Below are positions 34,129 to 41,401 of a stretch of DNA of 41,401 nt, one piece after another (the stretch's first letter is position 1; each line of letters starts with the position of its first letter). The notes below the pieces were generated by a model. That model was given only the letters and a program-made list of their open reading frames with translations. It had not been told where the DNA came from and did not search any database. This stretch comes from Myxococcales bacterium (GTDB taxonomy: Bacteria; Myxococcota; Myxococcia; Myxococcales; UBA5297). Position numbers and translations under genes: made by a program. The stretch lies in NCBI GenBank assembly GCA_031262165.1, contig JAISIF010000038.1:1-41401 (forward strand). The letters run 5' to 3'.

Positions 34129-35757
34129 TCAATCTCCTGAATAGATGCCGACGCTGCCATTTCGAAAGGCCACGAGGATTCGCCGTTTGGAACCGCTGCG
34201 ATCGATCTGGATGTCCGCGATGCCATTCGAGATGCGGCCTGCCCCGAAGACCTCGGCGCTGTAGTGCAGGGCGCTCTTGCCCTTCAGGCGCGTGAGGCCA
34301 CCCGCCGTGCCGCCAACCCACAGCGAACCGTCGAGCGGGTCGATGACCAGGGCGCTGACACCGGGGACGAGGAGCGCGCCTGGTTCTACGGAGCGGTGAC
34401 TCGCGTCGGCGCCGCGTCGCAGCAGGCCATTGACCGACGAGCCGACCCAGATGGCGCCGTCTGTCCCAGCGGCGAGCGCCGAGACATGGTCGTCGGTGCG
34501 CTCGCTGGGGCGGGAGGATTCGGCGACGGCATCTGGCCACCAGTCGATCTGGTGTTCGCTCGACAGCGCCTCGGACTCGCATTGCCAGAAGTCCACGCGG
34601 CCATCCGCCTTCGCGGCGCAGCGCTGCGAGCGGAACCAGCCGCCGACCCACAGATCGCCGTTCGCCGCGAGGGTGAGCCCGAAGTAGGCGTTGGTCAGCG
34701 CGACGAGGTTGCCCGAGCTCTCGCGGTTGTAGCCGTTGAGCAGTGGGTGGGCGTGCTCGAAAACGCCCGAGCACCACGGCTGGCCAGTGCAGCCCGGGCT
34801 GGGTTCGAAGTCAGGGTCGGCCTGGGCGTAGCCGTGGTTGCCGCCGAACCAGAGCGTGCGCGTCCGGCCATCGAAGAGGATGCGATACACGTCGCAGATT
34901 TTCTCGCGGCCGCGCGGCTCGGCGGCGACGACGTTCTCACCGCTCGAGATGTCGTAGTGGGTGACGCGCAGGCTGCCATTGCCGTCGAGCTGGACGCGAT
35001 CCGCATCGCCGCTCTTGTAGATCTCGGGGACGGGCGCCGGGCCATCCCAGTTGTCCTCGCAGCCATAGGTGTCGGGGACATTCGAGAGGCCGCGATAGCC
35101 GACGAAGGCGGTGTTCGCCTCCCCGCCCGTCACCGCGATGACGTCCAAAGACCTCGTGGCAATGGGCCCAGGGTGCGCCATGGATTCAGCAAAGGGCGTC
35201 AGGCCGTGTTCGAGGCCAAAGCGCTCGAATACGGCGCTGTGTGGGCGCAGCAGAAACAGGCCCGCGGTACCGCCGGCCACCCAGATGTTTCCCGAGGCGT
35301 CGCTCGTCACGCCATGAAGCCAGGATGGCAGGCCCGATTCGCCGCCATAGAAGGCCCAGTGCCCGGCTTCTTCGATGGGACGGATGGCGAAGTCGAGGCA
35401 CGGATCAGGCGCGCTATCCCCCTCGGCAGAGGCGCCGAGTCGAGTCGAGGCCTCGATGTCACAGGGCGCGGGCGAGTTCGGGCCCACATCGGCCCCTGTC
35501 TCGGCATCCGAGCTCGGCTCGCCGCCGTCAGCGCATTCGATCTCGAGGTTCGAGCCCACATCGGCCGCTGTCTCGGCATCCGGGATCGGTGCGCCGCCGT
35601 CACCGCATTCGAGCTCGAGGTTCGAGCCCACATCGGCCGCTGTCTCGGCATTCGAGCTCGGCTCGCCGCCGCCACACCCGATCCAGAAGAGGAGCATGAG
35701 GCCCAATGAGGCCACCAAAACACGCGCGGGCACAGTGACTGGCGACAATGATTTCAT
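34129..35757 (-). CDS. Lipoprotein with N-terminal 24-aa repeats and a beta-propeller-like domain
   Basis: The 542-residue protein starts after AAGGAG with a signal peptide and a likely lipobox (FWIGC). Residues about 35-100 hold three 24-residue repeats around the core AETAADVGSNLE, rich in Glu, Asp and Gly. The remainder has recurring W-G strands typical of ligand-binding-sensor propellers: GNIWVAGGTAGLFLL, RTLWFGGNHGYA, GDLWVGGWF, GAIWVGSSVNGLLRR and GSLWVGGTAGGLTRL. Such propellers occur in two-component hybrid sensors, but no kinase or membrane domain follows here. It may be a surface display or binding protein. Function unknown. Confidence 0.75.
   Translation of the reverse strand: MKSLSPVTVPARVLVASLGLMLLFWIGCGGGEPSSNAETAADVGSNLELECGDGGAPIPDAETAADVGSNLEIECADGGEPSSDAETGADVGPNSPAPCDIEASTRLGASAEGDSAPDPCLDFAIRPIEEAGHWAFYGGESGLPSWLHGVTSDASGNIWVAGGTAGLFLLRPHSAVFERFGLEHGLTPFAESMAHPGPIATRSLDVIAVTGGEANTAFVGYRGLSNVPDTYGCEDNWDGPAPVPEIYKSGDADRVQLDGNGSLRVTHYDISSGENVVAAEPRGREKICDVYRILFDGRTRTLWFGGNHGYAQADPDFEPSPGCTGQPWCSGVFEHAHPLLNGYNRESSGNLVALTNAYFGLTLAANGDLWVGGWFRSQRCAAKADGRVDFWQCESEALSSEHQIDWWPDAVAESSRPSERTDDHVSALAAGTDGAIWVGSSVNGLLRRGADASHRSVEPGALLVPGVSALVIDPLDGSLWVGGTAGGLTRLKGKSALHYSAEVFGAGRISNGIADIQIDRSGSKRRILVAFRNGSVGIYSGD
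35482..35665. repeat. 72-bp tandem repeat inside the propeller lipoprotein gene
   Basis: The motif CCCACATCGGCC recurs at 35483, 35555 and 35627, exactly 72 bases apart, and the intervening sequence is nearly the same in each unit. This encodes the three 24-residue repeats. Because the period is a multiple of three, copy-number change would keep the frame. Confidence 0.9.
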
Positions 35758-35848
35758 CCTCGACTCCTTCCGTCAGACTTCTTTGACCGGGTGACGAGGG
35801 AAATCTTTGAGAAACCCTTTGCCCTGACAATCCCCTGGGCGAGAGGCC

Positions 35849-35880
35849 AAGGACTCATTCATCGATGGATGAGTCCTAAA
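35849..35880. repeat. Solo end of the MITE-like element (copy D)
   Basis: GGACTCAT and ATGAGTCC enclose TCATCGATGG in a near-perfect palindrome ending GTCCTAAA. It resembles the right-end hairpin of copy B (TCGATGGATAAATCC) and the TTAGGACT outer edge of the family. It looks like an internally deleted or solo end. Confidence 0.55.
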
Positions 35881-36025
35881 TAGGAGAACATATTTTTTTC
35901 TTAAATTATTATTGAGAGATATTTGTTTGAGACGGCATCTGACATTTCATTTTTTTCGCTTGCCATTCAATGCCCTCTTCTCTAGAGAGCGCACGCTTTT
36001 GACCGACGACAGAACAAAAAAGGTC

Positions 36026-36099
36026 GGCCTCGTAGCTCAGCAGGATAGAGCGGCGGTTTCCTAAACCGTAGGCCGTGGGTTCGACTCCCGCCGAGGCCA
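36026..36099 (+). tRNA. tRNA-Arg (anticodon CCT)
   Basis: A complete cloverleaf: acceptor GGCCTCG with CGAGGCC and discriminator A, D-arm GCTC...GAGC, anticodon stem GCGGT/ACCGT with loop TTCCTAA, and T-arm GTGGG/CCCGC with TTCGACT. The anticodon CCT decodes AGG, which is read as arginine. CCA is not encoded. It sits alone between the propeller gene and a receiver-domain gene, with its own terminator. Confidence 0.95.
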
Positions 36100-36104
36100 A
36101 GCAA

Positions 36105-36138
36105 GCGCCCGAAATCACTGTGTTCGGGCGCTTTTTTT
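36105..36138 (+). terminator. Intrinsic terminator of tRNA-Arg
   Basis: GCGCCCGAA (36105-36113) pairs with TTCGGGCGC (36123-36131) over 9 bases, with a T7 run directly after. It begins six bases past the tRNA. Confidence 0.9.
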
Positions 36139-36245
36139 GTCCGCATGTTCCATCGACTGCGCCTTCCCCCGACCACGATATTTGTATTCATCTCGAACAA
36201 TCAGACATTTTTCGAAAAATACGCCATCATTTATTTTGGTCGAGA

Positions 36246-36710
36246 TTATGTTGGAGCGGAGTTCCATGATTCCGCTGGGAGCGCGAACTGATTGATCTTG
36301 GAGAGCAGCAGGGGGATTTCGACGGGCTTTCTCAAAAAGTCGCGGATCTGTTTGCTCATGCGCTGCAGTGATTCCCAGTCATCGCCCGAGAGCACGATGA
36401 TGGGGATGGAGGCGAATTCAGGGATACTCTGGACGAGCTCGCTGAATTTCCAGCCATCCATCACTGGCATTCTCAGATCGAGAAGAATCAGTTGAAAACG
36501 CAGGCCTTTTTTCAGAAGCGTCAATGCCTCGCATCCATTGGCTGCGGTAAATATCGCATATCGCTGCGTTTCGAGCAGGAGCTTGAGCATCAGCTGGAGG
36601 TTTTGGTCGTCTTCGACCAATAGAATGCTCTGTTTCCGAGACATGTCCGTTGGGGAGCAAGGAGTCTCAGCGAATCCGCCGTCGTTTTGATTTGAATGAT
36701 TCGATTCCAT
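36246..36710 (-). CDS. Stand-alone response regulator receiver protein
   Basis: The single receiver domain covers most of the protein: acidic pocket in LLVEDDQN, phospho-acceptor Asp in LILLDLRMPVMDGW, Ser in IVLSGDDW and Lys in FLRKPVEI. No output domain is present, so it works like CheY or Spo0F by binding partners, possibly for phosphorelay or motility. Neither start (36710, or 36644 just before the domain) has a clear ribosome site; the longer form adds a polar Asn/Ser-rich leader. No histidine kinase lies nearby. Confidence 0.88.
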   Translation of the reverse strand: MESNHSNQNDGGFAETPCSPTDMSRKQSILLVEDDQNLQLMLKLLLETQRYAIFTAANGCEALTLLKKGLRFQLILLDLRMPVMDGWKFSELVQSIPEFASIPIIVLSGDDWESLQRMSKQIRDFLRKPVEIPLLLSKINQFALPAESWNSAPT

Positions 36711-36830
36711 GTCCGCAACAAAACAGACTCTCGAGGAAAACTCATTCTGTTATTTCCTGTGGACAGTGATTGATCGGCCTCAGAGTCTAGTTTTGAACAA
36801 TTGTTGCCCTGATCATGTGAATCACAACAT

Positions 36831-37436
36831 CTATTCCTGCTCGCCACACATCGATGCCGCTGCCTCTGGGAGCTTCACCTCGGCGTCGGTGACCTCGAAG
36901 CCCAGGTTCAGGAGCGCGGCGCCGCTCAGAATCAGCGTCCCATCGGTCTGGAGACGGCCTTCCATCACGAGCGTGGAGTTACCGTCCTCTCCCTCCTCAT
37001 AGAGCAGTAGGCCATAGTCGCCCGCGTAGGGATCCTCGTCGAAGGCTGTGCCCAGCGAGACGATCCCCTTGCCCTGGAAGACGCTGCCATCGGCCCGAGT
37101 GAAGGTCGCGATGACGTTGGTGAAGACGCCGAGAAAGCAGTTCTCGCAGCCGCCGTTCGCGCGCTCGATGGTCGTTTCCTTGGCGGGGCCCTGGCTCTGG
37201 ACGAGGTGCGCGTAGGTGCATCCGTCCACGGTGAGCGCCGCGTTCGTGGCGATGTCCTCACACAGGCTCAGCGAGAAGGCCTTCTGTGCGAACGTCGCGC
37301 TCCAGGTCTGGGCAATCCGGTCGAGTGCCCGCGCGTCCTGCTCGGGCGAGAAGGTAATGTCTCCCGAGCCGCAGCAGAGCAGCAGGGCGATGATGACAAA
37401 GGCAAAGGGGCGGCAGGGCGAGACGGCAAAACGCAT
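36831..37436 (-). CDS. Small lipoprotein of unknown function
   Basis: From ATG 37436, with GGAAGG upstream, the protein has a signal peptide with a Leu-rich core ending in LLLCC, so it is probably lipid-anchored. The mature part is about 180 residues, with Cys pairs that may form disulfides (SLCEDIATN, VDGCTYAH, GGCENCFLG) and beta-strand pattern toward the end (LVMEGRLQTDGTLILSGAALL). No family recognised. The frame extends upstream to 37601, but that part covers a hairpin and lacks a signal peptide. Confidence 0.7.
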   Translation of the reverse strand: MRFAVSPCRPFAFVIIALLLCCGSGDITFSPEQDARALDRIAQTWSATFAQKAFSLSLCEDIATNAALTVDGCTYAHLVQSQGPAKETTIERANGGCENCFLGVFTNVIATFTRADGSVFQGKGIVSLGTAFDEDPYAGDYGLLLYEEGEDGNSTLVMEGRLQTDGTLILSGAALLNLGFEVTDAEVKLPEAAASMCGEQE

Positions 37437-37534
37437 GGGAGACCTTCCTGGAGGAGCCAGTCGGCGTCGCGAAGAGGGGCGCTCTCTATCTGATTTTTCG
37501 CGCCACACCATTTCCTCGAAGCGCTGTGTCGGCC

Positions 37535-37554
37535 TTCTCCCGTGAGCGGGAGAG
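37535..37554. repeat. TTCTCCCG / CGGGAGAG hairpin
   Basis: TTCTCCCG and CGGGAGAG form a short hairpin about 100 bases upstream of the small lipoprotein start. It belongs to the CTCCCG-type palindrome family also present at 120-143 and 38341-38360. Confidence 0.5.
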
Positions 37555-37634
37555 CTGTTTTGGGGGCGCGGTTTTTCACGTCGAATTGGAGCGCTGGTCA
37601 TTCAGTAGAAGGCGATTGATCTGAGAGCCTGTAT

Positions 37635-38101
37635 TCAAGCCTTGAACAGCCGTCTCAACAGGAGCGCGATAGACGAGATCTCCACAATGCTCTCCTCGGA
37701 AGTCGTCGTGATTTCATGTTCCTTGGACAATCCTCTGTAATTGTTCAGCCATGAAAATATTCATTCGACACGCCAACATTTGAGCAGTGTTTCAAATTCA
37801 TGTTTTATTCGCTCAGATACTTCGACCTTCAATCCTAAATTCTTTACGGCATCCTCGAATGTTTTCCGATAGCCCCCGTCCGCGCAAACACCCAAAAGGC
37901 TCGGCTATTCACTCAATGCCTTCTGAAATACTTTCCACTCTGCGTCGTATCATGACGATTTGCTGCGTGAACAACCACAGCCAATATATTTCCCAATAGA
38001 TCTGTAATAATGTGCCGTTCTCTCCCCTTTATCTTTTTCCTCCATCGACCTGAGAGAGAAGTTTTTGATGGCGTCCCCATCATCGAGGGGGATGTCTGCA
38101 A
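37635..38101 (-). pseudogene. Degraded IS5-family-like transposase
   Basis: Pieces of one DDE transposase appear in successive frames on the minus strand. The first reads KIKGRERHIITDLLGNILAVV and VVHAANRHDT, a hallmark of IS5-type (DDE_Tnp_1) enzymes. The next, after a frameshift and a stop, reads VCADGGYRKTFEDAVK. The last, after another frameshift, reads FSWLNNYRGLSKEHE and SSIALLLRRLFKA before a stop. The N-terminal half is missing. The copy is dead; no inverted repeats could be assigned. The order and content leave little doubt about the family. Confidence 0.85.
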
Positions 38102-38199
38102 AGCCGACAGGGGGAGTGGCGATGCGAATCGGCAGAACTCGATGGCCTGCGGGGGAGTTGTGGGTCGAAAATTTTCTTCGTGTCCCTCGGAGACACCCC

Positions 38200-38292
38200 G
38201 TAGGGGCGGATGGCAATCCGCCCGTGCGCCCCCCCCCCCTCGACGAGCGACCGACCCACCCTCGACGACGGGCGATTGGCAATCGCCCCTAC
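38200..38292. repeat. Pair of GTAGGGGCG palindromes with inverted outer edges
   Basis: GGCGGAT/ATCCGCC (38204-38222, edge GTAGGGG) and GGCGATT/AATCGCC (38271-38287, edge CCCCTAC) each form a hairpin around GGCA or GGC. They face one another to make a 93-base unit with GTAGGGGCG outer inverted ends. Between them lies a run of 11 Cs (about 38229-38239). Similar pairs occur at 33166-33387. Confidence 0.65.
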
Positions 38293-38340
38293 GCCCCCAT
38301 CGTCCGTGACATCCGAAAACCGAGAACTCGATGGCCCTGC

Positions 38341-38360
38341 CCGTTCCCGCAAGCGGGAGG
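38341..38360. repeat. CGTTCCCGC / GCGGGAGG hairpin downstream of the MCE gene
   Basis: TTCCCGC and GCGGGAG-like arms surround AA at 43 bases past the MCE-gene stop. It has no T-run and matches the dispersed CCCGC-AA-GCGGG palindromes, so it may only coincidentally lie at the operon end. Confidence 0.45.
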
Positions 38361-38402
38361 GCGAACGCCTCGACCGTCTGGTATCGATGTTCTGCGATGC
38401 CT

Positions 38403-39956
38403 CTACGGCGTCGGGATCGAGCTCAGGAGGCCCTTGAGGTCCTCGTCCGTGAAGTAGAACCCGGCGCCAAAGAAGAAGTCGCGGCCGCGGATCACGCGCC
38501 GTGTGGTCAGGTTCGACCCATCCTCGACGGCCAGCGCGCTGTTCGACTTGGGTCGATTGATGATGTCATCCACGCCCGCGCTCACGAACAGGTGGCCGAG
38601 GAACGAGTAGTTCAGCGAGGCCCTGAAGCGGGGCCACTTCTGATCGCGCGAGGCAAAGTCGAACAGGTCGAGGTTGATGGTCAGCGCATCGTCGAAAAAA
38701 TGCAGATTGCCGCCGACGCCGCCAGTGGACTCGATGATCCCGAAGCGCAGCGTCGCGAAATAGAAGCGCTTGGCGAACTGCGCGCTGAACTTGAATGCCT
38801 GGTCGGTCGAGACGACGGTCTGCAGCGCCGTCTCGTCGAGATCGGGCGGGTAGCGCCGCACCGTCGTCTCGGTGATGTTACCGCGCGGGTCGTCGATGAG
38901 CTCGATCAGGTAATACTTGTCCGGCTTGGGGATGAGCTTGATGCCGAAGACGTTTTTCATGCTCCCCTCGCGCACCAGATACTCGCTGCGCAGCGAGACT
39001 TCGGTGGCGATGTTCACCATGCGGTCGAGGTAGTTGGAGACGTCGTCGAGCGTGTTGCCCAGGTTTTCGCCCAGGCGCTCGTCGTTGATGAGGCGGCCGA
39101 CCGGGCCCTCCCCCTCGTCGATCTTCTGCGCGATGCTCTGGACGCGCTCGATGGCCTCGTCGAGCTTGCCGAGCGTGTCCTTGAAGCTCTGCACCGAGGC
39201 GGTCAGCTCGCCTTCCCCCGTGCCGAGCACGCGCTTGATCGCGCCGAGCACCTCCCGCACGTCCTCCGACGCGCCGCGCACGTTGGTGAAGATGGCCGCG
39301 ATGTTCTCGTCCTGACTGTCGGCGAGCTTGCGCACGTCTCGGCTGAGCGCGTCGATGTTCACCAGCGCCGAGTTCAGCGATGCGCCAGCCTGCGTCAGGG
39401 TCGTGTCGAGTGACGCGGATACCTCCACGAGGTTCTTCACGATGGCCTGCATGTTGTTCGCGCCCTCTTCGCCACCGAAGACCTCGCGCAACGACCTGGT
39501 CACCTCCTGGATGTCGCCCGCGATGAGGTTCAGCTTGTTGACGGCCTCCTCCATTCCGGTCCTGTCGTTGACCATGGCGATCTGGCCGCCCTCGGGCATG
39601 AGGGGTGCGCCCGGTGAGCCAGGCACGAGGTCGATCAGGTAGTCGCCGAGGATCGACTCGCTGCGCTTGACCAGGGCCGCGTCTTTCTTGAGCGGGACGT
39701 CGCGCCGGATGCGCAGCTCCACACGGGCGCGCGTCCCTTCGAGCCGGACGCCGCTCACCTCACCCACAGGGATGCCTGCGGTCTGCACGCGGCTCTTGGG
39801 GCCGATGCCCGAGGCGTCGTCGAAATAGGCGAACACCGTGATGGCCGTGGCCGGGTCGTGCGTGCCCTGGGTCAACGTGACCCACAGCGTCATGAACGCG
39901 GCCAGCGCCACGATGACGAGGAGCCCGACCTTGAAGGGAGTGACCAAGGAGCCCAA
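38403..39956 (-). CDS. MlaD/MCE-domain protein with long C-terminal extension
   Basis: MCE proteins bind lipids in the periplasm for transport between membranes. The 517-residue protein has an N-terminal membrane helix (VGLLVIVALAAFMTLWVTL) and an MCE domain at about residues 40-115 (FDDASGIGPKSRVQTAGIPVG, ILGDYLIDLVPG). A long helical and coiled-coil region (about 130-340) follows. The C-terminal part (about 350-517) has beta-barrel-like strands ending SIPTP, as in other deltaproteobacterial MCE proteins. The start is TTG at 39956, with AGAGG about 9 bases upstream. No MlaE/MlaF genes are in the window. It follows the zinc-ribbon gene by 12 bases. Confidence 0.85.
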   Translation of the reverse strand: MGSLVTPFKVGLLVIVALAAFMTLWVTLTQGTHDPATAITVFAYFDDASGIGPKSRVQTAGIPVGEVSGVRLEGTRARVELRIRRDVPLKKDAALVKRSESILGDYLIDLVPGSPGAPLMPEGGQIAMVNDRTGMEEAVNKLNLIAGDIQEVTRSLREVFGGEEGANNMQAIVKNLVEVSASLDTTLTQAGASLNSALVNIDALSRDVRKLADSQDENIAAIFTNVRGASEDVREVLGAIKRVLGTGEGELTASVQSFKDTLGKLDEAIERVQSIAQKIDEGEGPVGRLINDERLGENLGNTLDDVSNYLDRMVNIATEVSLRSEYLVREGSMKNVFGIKLIPKPDKYYLIELIDDPRGNITETTVRRYPPDLDETALQTVVSTDQAFKFSAQFAKRFYFATLRFGIIESTGGVGGNLHFFDDALTINLDLFDFASRDQKWPRFRASLNYSFLGHLFVSAGVDDIINRPKSNSALAVEDGSNLTTRRVIRGRDFFFGAGFYFTDEDLKGLLSSIPTP

Positions 39957-39968
39957 AGCGATGTGCCT

Positions 39969-40565
39969 CTAGCCTTCTTCGCCAGCTTCGGTGGAGGCGC
40001 CGCAGGCTGGGCAGAAGCGGGCCTGGGGTGGCAGGGGTGCCTCGCACGCCGCGCAGCAGGTGGCGGTCAGGGGCTCACCGCACGAGAGGCAGAAGCGCGC
40101 GCCGACCGCCGTCTTGGCCTCGCAGCGAGGGCACGCAGCGCCGAACAGGTCGGTGAGGTCGCTCTCGCCGATCGGCCGCCCGGCCTTGGCGAGCTCGATG
40201 AAGCCAGCCAGGCGCGGCCCAATCAGCGAGAGGAGCTGCGCGGCGCGGTTGACCTTGTCCACGACATCGTCGCGCACGCGCTCGCGGCGCTTCTGGAGGC
40301 GCTGGGCATAGCCCGGTTCTCTCTGGTCGATCTCGATCTCACAGACGCGGGCGCTCAGGGAGCAGAGCGCCTCGCGCGCCTTGTCGGCCAGGCCCATGGC
40401 ACGGGACTGCCCCTCGCCATCGTCGAGCGCAGCGGCCACGCCGTCGAAGACCGCGGCCAGGCGCGTGAGCTCGGCAAGGCCTGCCTTGGCTGCCGCGAGC
40501 TCACCCGCGGTGATCGCCTTCTCGACGCTCTCGATCGCCCACTGGATGTCACGCTCGTTCGCCAT
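39969..40565 (-). CDS. Double zinc-ribbon protein
   Basis: The 198-residue protein has a helical N-terminal half (IQWAIESVEKAITAGELAAAK) and two CXXC-CXXC zinc ribbons at the C-terminus: CPRCEAKTAVGARFCLSCG and CAACEAPLPPQARFCPACG. Such ribbons bind structural zinc and mediate protein or nucleic-acid contacts. The start at 40565 is fixed by GAGGAG six bases upstream. It lies between an antiporter and the MCE gene in one orientation with small gaps, suggesting an operon. Role unknown. Confidence 0.82.
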   Translation of the reverse strand: MANERDIQWAIESVEKAITAGELAAAKAGLAELTRLAAVFDGVAAALDDGEGQSRAMGLADKAREALCSLSARVCEIEIDQREPGYAQRLQKRRERVRDDVVDKVNRAAQLLSLIGPRLAGFIELAKAGRPIGESDLTDLFGAACPRCEAKTAVGARFCLSCGEPLTATCCAACEAPLPPQARFCPACGASTEAGEEG

Positions 40566-40575
40566 GTCAGACTCC

Positions 40576-41401
40576 TCATCCTTCGCGTTCGCCATCGCCA
40601 TCGGCGTTGCCGTCGTCCGGCGCGGGGTCATCCTGGTGGGGCGCCGAGGCGCGGCTGTATTTCATCCCCACCCAGAGCGAGCAAGCCGCGATCGTGAGCG
40701 TCAGCAGGGCGCCGATTGCCTTGAGCCACGGCGCCTGAGCGATGAAGACAAACGCGAGCGCCACGAGCACGGGCAGGTAGAAGAGCGCGCTCCAGCGCAG
40801 GATATAGCCGCCGAACGAGGGCATCGGGACTTGGGCGTTCTCGGCGATCACCTTGACCATGAAGTTGGGGCCATTGCCGATGTAGGTGAGCGCGCCGCCG
40901 AACACCGCGCCCAGACTGATGGCCACGAGGTAGGGCACGGGCACGCCCGCCACGCGTGCGCCATCGAAGGCGAGTTCGCGCGCCATCTCGAAGAACGTCA
41001 CGTAGGTCGGCGCGTTGTCGAGGAACGCGCTCAGGCCGCCGGTGAAGGCGAAAAGGGTCAGGGCATCGAGCGGCAGGCTAGGCGCGACGCGGCGCAGCAG
41101 CAGGAGTGCCGGGATCATCGTGAGGAAAATGCCGATGAAGAGGGCGGCTACCTCCTGGATCGGCGCCCATTTGAAGCCGTTGCGCTCGAAACGCAGAGCC
41201 TTGTCACCGAGGAGATACGAGAGCGCGGCCGCCGTGAGCATGATGAGCTCGCGCACCGGCAGCCAGTGGTGCCAAAGCGCGTCGCCGTTCTGGATCGCGT
41301 CGAGATTGACCGACGGCGCGAGCGCCACGGCGCAGATGATGGCCGCGAAGCCCACGAGCTGAGGCTTGCCCTCGATGTGGATGGGCTTGGCCTCGGCCGC
41401 G
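40576..41401 (-). CDS. NhaD/ArsB-like ion transporter, partial at the window edge
   Basis: This frame is open through the window end; the 5' part of the gene is missing. The 275 visible residues have several membrane helices and the family's helical hairpin SAFLDNAPTYVTFFEMA, and later ALTYIGNGPNFMVKVIAE. These are hallmarks of the sodium:proton antiporter NhaD and the wider ion-transporter (ArsB/CitM) superfamily. The tail is Asp/Gly-rich. A GTG at 41355 is not the true start, because coding continues upstream (IEGKPQLVGFAA). It is followed 10 bases later by the zinc-ribbon gene. Confidence 0.85.
   Translation of the reverse strand, partial: AAEAKPIHIEGKPQLVGFAAIICAVALAPSVNLDAIQNGDALWHHWLPVRELIMLTAAALSYLLGDKALRFERNGFKWAPIQEVAALFIGIFLTMIPALLLLRRVAPSLPLDALTLFAFTGGLSAFLDNAPTYVTFFEMARELAFDGARVAGVPVPYLVAISLGAVFGGALTYIGNGPNFMVKVIAENAQVPMPSFGGYILRWSALFYLPVLVALAFVFIAQAPWLKAIGALLTLTIAACSLWVGMKYSRASAPHQDDPAPDDGNADGDGEREG

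Overview
The window is GC-rich DNA from a Gram-negative bacterium. Lipoproteins, an MlaD/MCE protein, an AmpG-like permease, UppP and a zinc-specific outer-membrane protein imply an outer membrane and a peptidoglycan wall. Gene style (high GC, many lipoproteins, Myxococcota-type MCE protein with a long C-terminal extension) suggests Myxococcota or a related former deltaproteobacterial lineage. No rRNA is present, so this placement is inference.

Layout. 0-6 kb: a 12-bp tandem array and two hairpins, then an HtrA-like protease lipoprotein, ComEC, and a lipoprotein with a CBM9-like domain. 6-11 kb: a small acidic protein, folD, a BamE-like lipoprotein gene interrupted by an in-frame TAA, an AmpG-like permease and a radical SAM protein. 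11-13 kb: an accessory island with a MITE-like repeat, two AT-richer paralogous lipoproteins and a broken inverted copy of part of the ATPase gene found at 32 kb. 12.9-13.7 kb: uppP. 13.9-19.6 kb: a zinc-uptake cluster (His-rich secreted protein, outer-membrane barrel, ZnuA, His-tailed lipoprotein, ZnuC, ZnuB), followed by a metallo-beta-lactamase-fold hydrolase and a flavodoxin lipoprotein. 21.4-24.1 kb (minus): a tight operon AAA ATPase - DUF4276 - DUF2877 with a repeat copy at its promoter end. 24.4-28.1 kb (minus): a three-subunit molybdenum hydroxylase of the xanthine dehydrogenase family. 28.5-32.8 kb: a sugar-kinase-like phosphotransferase, a third repeat copy and a P2-type cation ATPase. 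32.9-34.1 kb: a gene-poor, AT-richer stretch full of short palindromes. 34.1-38.4 kb: a propeller lipoprotein, tRNA-Arg(CCT), an orphan receiver protein, a small lipoprotein and a degraded IS5-like transposase. 38.4-41.4 kb (minus): an NhaD/ArsB-like antiporter (cut by the window edge), a zinc-ribbon protein and an MCE-domain lipid-transport protein.

The best candidates for new biology are the AAA-DUF4276-DUF2877 operon (it resembles two-gene ATPase/TOPRIM-like defence modules but carries an AllH-like third gene), the MITE-like family with terminal inverted repeats that sits next to gene starts, and the two extra His-rich proteins in the zinc cluster. The readthrough-or-pseudogene lipoprotein and the inverted ATPase fragment show recent decay and rearrangement.
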